64,000 nt of DNA, taken from CBDESM01 sp965205165. GTDB taxonomy: Bacteria > Chloroflexota > Dehalococcoidia > Bin125. The notes under the pieces were generated by a model. It was not told the DNA's origin. It ran no database searches and saw nothing but the letters and a program-made list of their open reading frames with translations. Both the position numbers and the translations under genes were made by a program. The DNA lies in the NCBI GenBank assembly GCA_965205165.1, contig OZ242037.1, positions 1,922,001 to 1,986,000 of the forward strand. The letters run 5' to 3'. This document shows positions 48,954 through 57,807 of this stretch, piece by piece. Positions within the stretch are counted from its first letter, which is position 1; each line of letters opens with the position of its first letter.

Positions 48954-49136
48954 TCAGCGCCGCCGGCGGCGGTGGAACCACCAGCCGATCGCGCCGCCCA
49001 GCGCCATCGCGCCGACCGTGATCCCGGCCGAGGCGATCCAGACCCAGAGCGGCGCGCCGAAGCGCCCGAACGTCCCGCCCTCCTGCGCCAGCGCCGGGGC
49101 GATTGAGAGCATCGCGGCCGCGATCGCGGCGGGCAT
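48954..49136 (-). CDS. Small membrane protein with signal peptide and one helix
   Basis: A 60-residue protein: a signal-like segment ending in APALAQ (about residue 18), a single transmembrane helix (about 30-54, LWVWIASAGITVGAMALGGAIGW) and an Arg-rich end, HRRRRR. The plan is that of a secreted peptide with C-terminal anchor or a PEP-CTERM-like sorting tail, although no PEP motif is present. ATG 49136 has GAGG 8 bases upstream, better than the ATG six codons before. It is divergent from the next gene. Function unknown. Confidence 0.5.
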   Translation of the reverse strand: MPAAIAAAMLSIAPALAQEGGTFGRFGAPLWVWIASAGITVGAMALGGAIGWWFHRRRRR

Positions 49137-49140
49137 CGGG

Positions 49141-49146
49141 TAGCCT
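49141..49146 (+). promoter_or_regulatory. -10 box (TAGCCT) of the two-helix membrane protein gene
   Basis: TAGCCT ends 6 bases before ATG 49153 with no ribosome-binding site between, as in the other leaderless cases. Confidence 0.5.
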
Positions 49147-49152
49147 CGCAGC

Positions 49153-49746
49153 ATGGCCCGCAGGAATCGCCGGCGGCGCAGCCCCGGCCAAGCACCAGCT
49201 CCCACGGCGGATCTCCCGTCCTCGATCGTCAAATTCTCGTTCCCCGACGAGGATACGATGCGGCTCCGCACCTTCTGGGCGCCCGGCCCGGTTTGGGCCC
49301 CGGGCGCGATCACCGGCGTGATCGGCGCGATCATCGCGCTGCTGATCTGGCCGGGGGAGGGCAGCACCCTGACCGCGGTGATCGTGGGCGGCGGGATCGG
49401 CTACTTCGGCGGCGGCCTGGCCTGGGCGATCCTCGGCGTGGTCGGCGCGGACGTGCTCGAGATCGAGTTCGACCTGGCCGACGACCGCGCCCGCGTGCGC
49501 CAGTCGCTGCTCTGGGCCTACCAGCGCACCTGGCAGTTCGACCTCTACGACTTGGAGGGGGTCGAACTGCGCGAGCGCCGCGGGCGGGCGATCCTCCTGC
49601 AGTTCGGCAGCCAGCACACCGCGCACCTCCAGTTCGCCGACGACGCGGAGCTGCGCATCGCCCGCGTCCACACCGACCGCGAGATCGACGCGATCGGCAA
49701 GGTCGTCTCCGACTTCCTCGGAGCGCCGCTGCGCCGCCCCAGCTGA
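49153..49746 (+). CDS. Hypothetical two-helix membrane protein
   Basis: A 197-residue protein: a basic, Pro-rich N-terminus, two close transmembrane helices (about residues 48-66 and 72-98, with a GGGIGYFGGGLAW glycine-rich turn) and a soluble C-terminal strand-rich domain (QRTWQFDLYDLEGVELRERRG, ILLQFGSQHTAHLQFADD) like a bacterial PH-type domain. I do not recognise a named family. It precedes yqeK by 13 bases. Confidence 0.6.
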   Translation: MARRNRRRRSPGQAPAPTADLPSSIVKFSFPDEDTMRLRTFWAPGPVWAPGAITGVIGAIIALLIWPGEGSTLTAVIVGGGIGYFGGGLAWAILGVVGADVLEIEFDLADDRARVRQSLLWAYQRTWQFDLYDLEGVELRERRGRAILLQFGSQHTAHLQFADDAELRIARVHTDREIDAIGKVVSDFLGAPLRRPS

Positions 49747-49759
49747 GAGGCCGGAACCG

Positions 49760-50375
49760 ATGCCCATGCTGAACTGCTCGTCCGACGTCGCCGAAATCCG
49801 CAACCGCTTCAACGTGGTCGTGGACGGCTTGCCCGAATGGCTGCAAGCCCACACCCGCCGCGTCGCCGAGACCGCCGTCGAGCTGGCCGACGCGCACGGC
49901 CTCGACCCCGATGTCTGCGCCGCCGCGGCGACGGGCCACGACATCTTCCGCCACCTCGCGCCCGAGGAGCTGCTGGCGCGTTCGCTCGACGCGGGAATCG
50001 AGGTCTCCGAGGTCGAGCGCGCCGCTCCGATCATCCTGCACGGCCCGCTCGCCGCCCGCTACGCGGCGGCCGAACTCGGCGTCGCCCATCCCGCCATCCT
50101 CCAGGCGATCCGCTTTCACACGACCTGCCACGAAGGGCTGGACGGCGAGGGCCTCGCCGTGTTCGCCGCCGACAAGATCGAGCCCGCCAAGCTCGAGCGC
50201 GATCCGGGCCTGGCGCCGATCGCCGACGCCGCCCGGCGCGACCTGCGCGAGGCGGCCGCGCTGTTCATCGAGCGGCGGATGCGCAAGCAGCTCAAGCGCG
50301 GCGATCTGCTGCACCCGCTCTCCGCCGCCGCCCGCAACGCGTTCAGGCGGGAGGCGCTCCCGGCCGGGTCCGCCG

Positions 50376-50383
<8 letters not shown>
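49760..50383 (+). CDS. YqeK-like HD-domain hydrolase
   Basis: A 207-residue HD-domain phosphohydrolase related to YqeK, which splits diadenosine tetraphosphate into two ADP. The His of VDGLPEWLQAHTRRVAETA, the HD pair in AAATGHDIFRHL, a downstream His (ILHGPLAARY) and HTTCHEGLDG with the final Asp in FAADKIEPAK give the six-ligand di-iron/metal pattern of the family. GAGAGG precedes ATG. The gene overlaps ruvB by 8 bases; pairing of a nucleotide hydrolase with a recombination helicase is unusual and may only be transcriptional. Confidence 0.8.
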
Positions 50384-51476
<1,093 letters not shown>

Positions 51477-52175
51477 GCCGCGGCCGGGGAGCCGGCCGCG
51501 GGTCCCGTTCCGTCCGCGGGGCCGGTCGCCCGGGCCCGTTCCGCGATCGCCCGCGCAGCCTCGCGGCGCGCCTCCAGCTCGCGCACGCGGTTGGTCTTGA
51601 GCAGCCGGCGCGGGATCTTCGACGCGGCGTCGGCCACCCGCTCGGCCAGCTCCGAGTACGGCGTCGCCGGCCAGCGCCGGCGGATCTTCGAGGCCGAGAT
51701 CGTCTTCTGCCGATGGGCCAGCGAGCGCTCCGGCACGACGTGGAACTCCCACTGCTCCGGCACCCGCTGATCCACCTTCTCCAAGTCGCAGCCCGGATGC
51801 CAGGCGAACACGAAGATGTCGGCCGCGCGCGAGCGGGTGCGGTAGGGCAGCCAGGTCTTCGTCAGCTCGTCCCAGACGCCGGCGACCGAGGCGACGTGGA
51901 AGGGCGTGCTGGTGCCGGCGAAATCGCAGGGCCGCTGCGCCCACAGCTGCAGCGCCGTCGCCTGCTTCACCTCCAGCCGCACGCCGCTGCGGTCGTGCGT
52001 CAGGTCCCACGGCGACCACTGCGCCGCGAGCGTCCACTCATCGCCCAAGGCGAACTGCACCATGCACTCGACGTAGGCGGCCCGTTCGACGGGCTCGATC
52101 AGGGGCCCGCCGAAGAAGCGGGCGGTCAAAGAATTTACAATCTGATGATGCAACTCTAGTCCGGTCACGAGGGGC

Positions 52176-52181
52176 AGGATA
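52176..52181 (-). promoter_or_regulatory. -10 box (TATCCT) of the PD-(D/E)XK-like gene
   Basis: TATCCT on the minus strand ends 7 bases before the GTG at 52168; it supports GTG 52168 as the true start, used here without a ribosome-binding site. Confidence 0.5.
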
Positions 52182-52264
52182 GCGCCAATGCGGTTTTGGG
52201 CATACGGGCCGCGCTCGCGGGGCCCGCGCCCTCCGCGGCGCCCGTCCGGAGCGCGGCCCCCAGC

Positions 52265-53971
52265 CTAGCGCGCGCCGCGGATCAGGCGGCCGGGGCGGGC
52301 GCCGGTCTCCGCGCCGTTGCGGCTGATCACTTCGCCGCCGACGATGGTGGCTTCGTAGCCGGCGGCCTCCTGGACCAGGCGCATCGCGCCGGTGGGCAGG
52401 TCGTGCCGCGCTTCGGGGCGGGCCAGGCGCAGGTTCCCGTAGTCGATCACGTTGGCGTCGCCCTTCATGCCGGGGGCGAGCACGCCGCGGTCGCCGAGCC
52501 CGTAGAGCCGGGCCGTGTCCCGCGTCATCCGCTTGACGACCCACTCCAGCGGCAGGCGCTCGCCGCGTTCGCGGTCGCGGGTCCAGTGGGTCAGCATGAA
52601 GGTCGGCATGCTCGCGTCGCAGATCACGCCGCAGTGCGCGCCGCCGTCGGAGAGGCCGACCGCCGCGCGCGGGTGCGAGAGCATCTCGCGGGCGTCGTCG
52701 AGGTTCCCGCGCGAGTAGTTGAACAGCGGCGCGAACAGCACGTTGCGGTCGTCCGCCGCGAGGAAGTCGTAGGCGAACTCGATCGGGGCGATCCCCGCAG
52801 CCGCGGCCCGCGCCCGCACGGTCTCGTCGTCGGTCGGCTCGTAGTCGGGCGGGTCGGCCATCGGGTACAGCTTGTCCCAGCTGAGGAAGCCGAGCGCGCT
52901 GTCGGGCCGGGTCACCTGCGACAGGATCTCGGCCTTGACCCGCGGGTCGCGCATCCGCCCGGCCTTCTCGCCCCATTCGAGGCGGTCGAGCGCGCGGTAG
53001 GCCTCGGAGAAGATGAACGGGTGCCGCCCGCGCAGCGTGAGCAGGATGCTGATCCCGCGCGCCGCCACCTGCGGGTAGAGCTCCGCGCCGTCTTCCTGCG
53101 CCGCGACGGAGAGCTCGAACGCCTCGCGCCAGGCGTCCGGGTCGTTGTCGTACTGCGCCAGCGCGAACGTGACGGGGCGGCCGATCCGGGCCGAGAGCCT
53201 GCGCATCCAGGCGATCTCGCGCTCGGGCGCGTTGGCGTCGTCGCCGGTCACGCCGGCCGGCGCGACCTCGTAGATGCCCTCGCCGAGCTCGGCGAGCGCG
53301 TTGCCGATGCCGAACAGCTCGTCCTCGGCCGCGAAGGTGCCGGGCACCGGCACCCCGTCGATGGCGCGGTGGGCCAGCGTGCGCGAGGTCGAAAAGCCCA
53401 GCGCGCCGGCCTCGATGCCCTGCTTCACGATCTCCGCCATCTCCGCGATGTCCTCCGGGTTCGCGTCCTCGTTGGCCGCGCCCCGCTCGCCCATCACGTA
53501 GGCCCGCACCGCGCCGTGCGGCACCTGCGTGCCGATGTCGATCGCCTTGGGCAGCGCGTCCAGGTAGTCGAGGTACTCCGGGAAGGTCTCCCAGTTCCAC
53601 TGGATGCCCTCGGCCAGCGCCGAGCCGGGGATGTCCTCCACCCCCTCCATCAGCCCGATCAGCCACTCCCGCCGCTCCGGCGCCGCCGGCGCGAAGCCGA
53701 CCCCGCAGTTGCCCATCACCACCGTCGTCACCCCGTGCCAGAACGACGGCGTCAGCAGCGGATCCCAGGTCACCTGCCCGTCGAAGTGCGTGTGGATGTC
53801 CACGAACCCCGGCGTCACCAGCTTCCCCGAAGCATCGATCTCCTCCCGCCCCGCCCCCTCGACCACCCCCACGACCGAAACCATCCCATCATCGATCGCC
53901 ACGTCAGCGGCCCTCCCCGCCGCCCCCGTCCCATCAATCACCGTCCCGCCCCGAATCACCAGATCATGCAT
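52265..53971 (-). CDS. Amidohydrolase, N-acyl-D-amino-acid deacylase-like
   Basis: A 568-residue metal-dependent hydrolase of the amidohydrolase superfamily. LVIRGGTVIDGTG is the usual start, TPGFVDIHTHFDGQ holds the HxH metal pair, NCGVGFAP and AAVGLSDGGAHCGVICDAS the later ligands with the catalytic Asp, and VLAPGMKGDANVIDY the closing beta-sandwich. It is most like D-aminoacylases. No signal peptide. The ATG 53971 gives M-HDLVIRGG directly; the longer frame upstream covers the antitoxin promoter region and is rejected. The real substrate in this organism is open. Confidence 0.85.
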   Translation of the reverse strand: MHDLVIRGGTVIDGTGAAGRAADVAIDDGMVSVVGVVEGAGREEIDASGKLVTPGFVDIHTHFDGQVTWDPLLTPSFWHGVTTVVMGNCGVGFAPAAPERREWLIGLMEGVEDIPGSALAEGIQWNWETFPEYLDYLDALPKAIDIGTQVPHGAVRAYVMGERGAANEDANPEDIAEMAEIVKQGIEAGALGFSTSRTLAHRAIDGVPVPGTFAAEDELFGIGNALAELGEGIYEVAPAGVTGDDANAPEREIAWMRRLSARIGRPVTFALAQYDNDPDAWREAFELSVAAQEDGAELYPQVAARGISILLTLRGRHPFIFSEAYRALDRLEWGEKAGRMRDPRVKAEILSQVTRPDSALGFLSWDKLYPMADPPDYEPTDDETVRARAAAAGIAPIEFAYDFLAADDRNVLFAPLFNYSRGNLDDAREMLSHPRAAVGLSDGGAHCGVICDASMPTFMLTHWTRDRERGERLPLEWVVKRMTRDTARLYGLGDRGVLAPGMKGDANVIDYGNLRLARPEARHDLPTGAMRLVQEAAGYEATIVGGEVISRNGAETGARPGRLIRGAR

Positions 53972-54056
53972 GCCCGCTCTCCAATCCCGCCGCCCCAGTA
54001 TCGCAGATTCGCCGCGCCTTGTCGGGTATCGTGCAGGTTCCGGGAGGGACGTCAGG

Positions 54057-54600
54057 ATCACGGCAACGCAGGTCGCCGAGCACTTTCCGTTGATCGCCGA
54101 AGAATCGGGCGGCTGCCTCGATCAGCTGAAGCTGCAGAAGCTGTGCTATTACGCGCAGGCGTTCCATCTCGGCTACTACGACCGGCCCCTGTTCGGCGAT
54201 GCGGTGGAAGCATGGCAGTACGGCCCCGCTGTCAAGCAGCTGCACAAGCGGTACCACAAGCACGGCAATGATCCGATTCCGGCGCCGATCGCGAAGCCGA
54301 CCCCGCTGCCGCTGATGCGGCAGGAGGCGCTGCTGGTCGAGGTCTGCGAGATGTACGGCGCGATGACCTCGACCGAGCTCGCCTAGCAGACGCACTACGA
54401 GGAACCGTGGCGGCAAGCGCGGGAGAGGCGCGGGCGAGACTCCGAGATCAGCCATGAGACGATGCGGAATTGGGCCGTCGCCTCGGGCGCGGCGCCGCCG
54501 GATCTCGCCGCCCGGCCAACGCCGGACGAAGACCGGATCCGCGAGTGGGCGAACCGCCCGGAGGTGGCCGCCGAGATCGCCCGGGGCTTGGAGGAGCTGC
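54057..54600 (+). pseudogene. Decayed Panacea/SocA-domain antitoxin (in-frame stop, no normal start)
   Basis: From about 54057 the frame encodes a Panacea (SocA/GepA-like) domain: CLDQLKLQKLCYYAQAFHLG, PLFGDAVEAWQYGPAVKQLH and EVCEMYGAMTSTELA. A TAG stop at 54384-54386 cuts it, and the same frame continues with QTHYEEPWRQARER and ISHETMRNW, the normal C-terminal part of this domain. A single base change would explain the stop. No ATG, GTG or TTG lies at the expected start; a GGGAGG site is followed 8 bases later by ATC at 54057. Two lesions suggest an inactive gene, though readthrough cannot be excluded. Confidence 0.72.
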
Positions 54601-54636
54601 AATCTGGCGCTCGCTCGTCTGGAGCAGTTGCGGGTC

Positions 54637-54816
54637 ATGGACGCGATGCGCGCCCTGATGGTCGACCCGACGGAGCGCAATCTGCTCGCCGTCCTGCTCC
54701 GCGAACGCGAGGGCGGAACGGGCCCGCTGATCTTCCCATGGCAGGACATCCGAATTGCCTACGCGCCCATGCCCGACGGCCGGGTAGGCGTAGCCGCCAT
54801 CTTCGTGGTCGATTAG
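54637..54816 (+). CDS. Small hypothetical protein next to the broken antitoxin
   Basis: A short protein of at least 59 residues (RALMVDPTERNLLAVLL, LIFPWQDIRIAYAPMPDGRVGVAAIFVVD). The frame extends upstream to LALARLEQLRV without a standard codon; CTG at 54604 has GGAGGAG at the right distance, TTG at 54628 is another option, and ATG 54637 is the conservative choice. The closing strand pattern (DIRIAYAPMPDGRVGVAAIF) looks like the core of a RelE-type toxin, which is a guess. It may be the toxin or a remnant of the Panacea module. Confidence 0.4.
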   Translation: MDAMRALMVDPTERNLLAVLLREREGGTGPLIFPWQDIRIAYAPMPDGRVGVAAIFVVD

Positions 54817-54871
54817 GCTCAACATCCGCGAGAATGCAAGGTCGCAGGCCCGGAGGTGAGAGGGATCGGAC

Positions 54872-55987
54872 ATGCGGATTCAAGAGATGGAAGGTGCGGC
54901 GGTTCGGTTTCGGGAGCGGGTGAGCGAACGTTTGCGGCGGGGGCGCAGGTCGGAGGAGGAGGGCGGCGAGGATTCGGAAGCGGGCACGGCCAGGCAGCGC
55001 GTGCGGGATGCTTGGCAACGGGCGGTTGATGCGACGACCGGGTTGGCGGCGTTCTTTCCCCAGATCAATATCGATGATGCCTATCGAGAGCGGTTGGAAC
55101 AGGCGCACGCGATGGCCTTCGGGAACTATGAAGGGTCGCTGGCCAAGCATTGGATCGCGGTGCGGCTGCGCGGCGTCAGCGCGGAAACCGGCTTCGTCAG
55201 TTCACTGAAGGGCAAGGTGGCCGAGATCGATGCGGTGGAGCTATTGACCGAAAACGGATTCAAGAATGTGCAGATCGCGGCGGATCCGACGCAGGCGGTC
55301 TGGGATATCAGCGGGATCGCAAGCGATGGGCAACCGATTCTCTGGCAGGTGAAAACCGGCACCGCCGAATATGCAGCGGGCGTCAAGGAGGCGATGTCGC
55401 AATCGCAGAATGTTGATTTCCTGGTCAACAGCGAGGTCTATGATCGGTTAACAGAGACATCCGCCGATTTCGCCGATCGTTTGACCGAGCTCAAATCAAA
55501 CGCGGAGTTGACCCGGAAGACGAGAGATGGCTTGGATGCACTGTGCGGCAACCTCGGAATCGATATCCCGGATCGCTTGAGCAAGGCCCTTCCGAATGCG
55601 GCGGCGCTGATGCTCGGGATCCAGATCGTCATCGAGATCGTCCGGAATGAACGAGAGCTGACTGATGCGGACCGGACGGAAAAGAACAAGCTGGCGGTGG
55701 TGCGCACGCTGATGCTGATGTCGCGGTTCGGCATTCACCGGGTGATGACCATCGCGGGCGCAGCGGCCGGCGCCGCTGCTGGCGGAGTCGTGCCGATCGG
55801 CGGCAACGTGGTCGGGAGTACTTTGGGTACCGTTTCAGGATTGGCAGGGGCGATCGTGTTGAATCGAAAGTTGGAGCCGCAGATGCTGAAGATCGCGCTC
55901 GACATCACGGACATCGGGCAGGATGACTTCGACAGAATCCGGCTAGCCCATCCGGCCACGGCGGACAAGATCGCGAAGGAGGGCTGA
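54872..55987 (+). CDS. Putative nuclease-domain protein with C-terminal glycine-zipper membrane segment
   Basis: A 371-residue protein I cannot assign to a named family. After a charged N-terminus and a helical part, residues 112-165 look like a PD-(D/E)XK nuclease core: Glu118 in GKVAEIDAVELL, Asp145 in AVWDISGIASDG, and QVK at 159-161 in PILWQVKTG. A helical linker (170-290) leads to a Gly/Ala-rich hydrophobic stretch, 293-330 (AGAAAGAAAGGVVPIGG and GSTLGTVSGLAGAI), a glycine zipper as found in membrane-inserting or pore proteins. Base composition is less GC-rich than its neighbours. It may be a defence effector or toxin; that is inference. Confidence 0.62.
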   Translation: MRIQEMEGAAVRFRERVSERLRRGRRSEEEGGEDSEAGTARQRVRDAWQRAVDATTGLAAFFPQINIDDAYRERLEQAHAMAFGNYEGSLAKHWIAVRLRGVSAETGFVSSLKGKVAEIDAVELLTENGFKNVQIAADPTQAVWDISGIASDGQPILWQVKTGTAEYAAGVKEAMSQSQNVDFLVNSEVYDRLTETSADFADRLTELKSNAELTRKTRDGLDALCGNLGIDIPDRLSKALPNAAALMLGIQIVIEIVRNERELTDADRTEKNKLAVVRTLMLMSRFGIHRVMTIAGAAAGAAAGGVVPIGGNVVGSTLGTVSGLAGAIVLNRKLEPQMLKIALDITDIGQDDFDRIRLAHPATADKIAKEG

Positions 55988-56028
55988 TTGCCAACCTTCA
56001 ATGCCGATGCGACCGCGAGCGTGACCAA

Positions 56029-56985
56029 CTACCGCTGGTGGATCAGGGGTTCGCCGGGGGTGGGGACTCTTGTTTTGAGGACGTAGGGGGTGCGGATGCT
56101 GCCGATGTAGAGGTCTTGGAGGTCTTGGCCGCCCCAGGTGACGTTGGTGGGGGCTTGCATGAGGGTGCCTTGGGGGTCGCTGATGATGGTGACCATCTCG
56201 CCTTGGGGGGTGATGGCGATGACTTTGTTGCTCATGGGGAGGGTGACCCAGAGATTGCCTTCCTGGTCGAACTGGCAGCCGTCGGTGAGGCCCATTTGGC
56301 TGCGCTCTTCGGGGGTGAGCGGGCGGTCGCCGGCGGCGCTGCGCATTTCGGCGGCGGTCTTGCCGAGCATCGGGCCGTACTGTTCGCGCTCGCCGAGGCT
56401 GCCGTCGTCGTTGATCGGGAAGCGGATCACGTTGCAGCCGCTGGTTTGGCAGACGTAGGCGTTGCGCTCTTCGGGGTCGAGCGTGATCCCGTTGGCGAAC
56501 TCGATCTTGTCGGCCAGCAGCGTCGTCGAGCCGTCCTCTTCGATGCGGAAGAGGAAGCCGTCGGGCTCGCCGTCGAATGCGCCGGGGCCGGAGCGGAAGG
56601 TGGAGTGGGTGACCCAGATGCGGCCGCGGGAGTCGATGTGCGGGTAGTTGGAGGCGAGCAGCTTCATCCCGCCGACTTCGGCGGCGAGGATTTCGATCTC
56701 GCCGGTCTCGGTGTCGAGCCGCTGGACGGGGCCGGAGTCGCCGCCGTCGAGCCCGCCGACGTTGGCGATGATGATCCGCTGCTCCGCGTCCATGTTGATG
56801 CCGTTGGGCGAGCCGCCGGCGTTGCCGACGCGGTGCAGGGTGCCGTCGGGCCGCGCTTCCGCGGCGGCGCTTTGGAGATCGGAGAGCCAGACGCGGCCGT
56901 CGCGGCCGACCACGACGTCTTCGGGGCGCTCGACGCCTTGGCCGACTTTTTCGAGCTGATCGAGCGTGATGGCGTTGAGCGGCAT
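56029..56985 (-). CDS. SMP-30/gluconolactonase-like six-bladed propeller protein
   Basis: A 318-residue SMP-30/gluconolaconase/LRE-like protein, a calcium-dependent propeller lactonase. GVERPEDVVVGRDGRVWLSDL carries the metal Glu, GGSPNGINMDAEQRIIIAN the Asn, KIEFANGITLDPEERNAYVCQT the second Asn, and TDGCQFDQEGNLWVTLP the catalytic Asp. No signal peptide. The exact lactone is unknown. Its codon usage matches the main genome, unlike the accessory gene it converges with. Confidence 0.85.
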   Translation of the reverse strand: MPLNAITLDQLEKVGQGVERPEDVVVGRDGRVWLSDLQSAAAEARPDGTLHRVGNAGGSPNGINMDAEQRIIIANVGGLDGGDSGPVQRLDTETGEIEILAAEVGGMKLLASNYPHIDSRGRIWVTHSTFRSGPGAFDGEPDGFLFRIEEDGSTTLLADKIEFANGITLDPEERNAYVCQTSGCNVIRFPINDDGSLGEREQYGPMLGKTAAEMRSAAGDRPLTPEERSQMGLTDGCQFDQEGNLWVTLPMSNKVIAITPQGEMVTIISDPQGTLMQAPTNVTWGGQDLQDLYIGSIRTPYVLKTRVPTPGEPLIHQR

Positions 56986-57043
56986 GGCGGACTCCGTTTC
57001 GGCGGGCCGGATGGCGTGGATGGGGGAATGCTAGGGCGGCGGA

Positions 57044-57739
57044 TCAGGCGGCGTCGGCGAAGCCGGAGCGGGCGGGGCAGCGATCGGCGAGGACGCATTC
57101 GCCGCAGCGCGGAGCGCGGGCGTGGCAGACGCGGCGGCCGTGGCGGATCAGCAGCACGTGGAAGGGGTAGAAGCGGTCGGGCCTCATCTGCGCTTCGAGC
57201 GCGTCGTGCGCGGGCAGCGCGCCGACCTTGGGGCCGATCAGGCCGAGCCGCTGGGAGACGCGGTGGACGTGGGTGTCGACCGGCAGGGCGGGGCGGCCGA
57301 GCGAGAAGAGCAGCACGCAGGCGGCGGTCTTGGGGCCGACGCCGGGCAGCGAGGTGAGCCATTGCTTGGCTTCGGGGATCGGCATCGATTCGAGCAGGCC
57401 GGCATCCCAATCGGGGCCGAGCCGGTCGCGCAGTTCGGCGAGCAGCGCGTGCATGCGGCGGGCCTTGGTCGGGGCGAGGCCGCCGGGGCGGATCGCGTCC
57501 TCGACCGCCTCGACGGGGGCGGCGAGGATCTCGTCCCAGCCGTCGAAGCGCTTGAGCAGCTGCTGGAAGGCGCGGCCGGAGTTGGTGTCGGAGGTGTTCT
57601 GTGAGAGCAGGGTGAGCACGAGTTCGGCGACGGGCGCGCGGCTGGGACGCCACGGGGTGAGCGGGGCTTCGCGTTCGAGCCGCTTGATGATCGCGGCCGG
57701 GCGGAGCGGCCCGGCTGCGCGGGCTGCGGATCGCGGCAT
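57044..57739 (-). CDS. Endonuclease III-like DNA glycosylase
   Basis: A 231-residue base-excision repair enzyme. The helix-hairpin-helix LPGVGPKTAACVL puts the catalytic Lys at 137, the Asp is at 155 in PVDTHVHRVSQRL, and a [4Fe-4S] cluster is bound by Cys205, 212, 215 and 221 (spacing 6, 2, 5). QNTSDTNSGRAFQQL replaces the QTTD part of Nth and resembles the HhH-GPD archaeal/Chloroflexota-type enzymes. The Lys plus Asp pair predicts glycosylase with lyase activity. It has a leaderless-type -10 box and is divergent from an acyl-CoA dehydrogenase. Confidence 0.87.
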   Translation of the reverse strand: MPRSAARAAGPLRPAAIIKRLEREAPLTPWRPSRAPVAELVLTLLSQNTSDTNSGRAFQQLLKRFDGWDEILAAPVEAVEDAIRPGGLAPTKARRMHALLAELRDRLGPDWDAGLLESMPIPEAKQWLTSLPGVGPKTAACVLLFSLGRPALPVDTHVHRVSQRLGLIGPKVGALPAHDALEAQMRPDRFYPFHVLLIRHGRRVCHARAPRCGECVLADRCPARSGFADAA

Positions 57740-57745
57740 GCGGGG

Positions 57746-57751
57746 AGGGTA
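57746..57751 (-). promoter_or_regulatory. -10 box (TACCCT) of the endonuclease III gene
   Basis: TACCCT on the minus strand ends 6 bases before ATG 57739. On the other strand TATACT at 57757-57762 could serve the divergent acyl-CoA dehydrogenase gene. Confidence 0.45.
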
Positions 57752-57807
57752 GCCGCTTATACTACGGCTGCTTGCGCCGACCGCGAGCCGTGCATCGGGA
57801 GTGCGAG

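Noticed and set aside
48954..49367. Longer form of the small membrane protein from 49367
   Set aside because: It would run antisense through the divergent gene; the ATG at 49136 has a proper ribosome-binding site.
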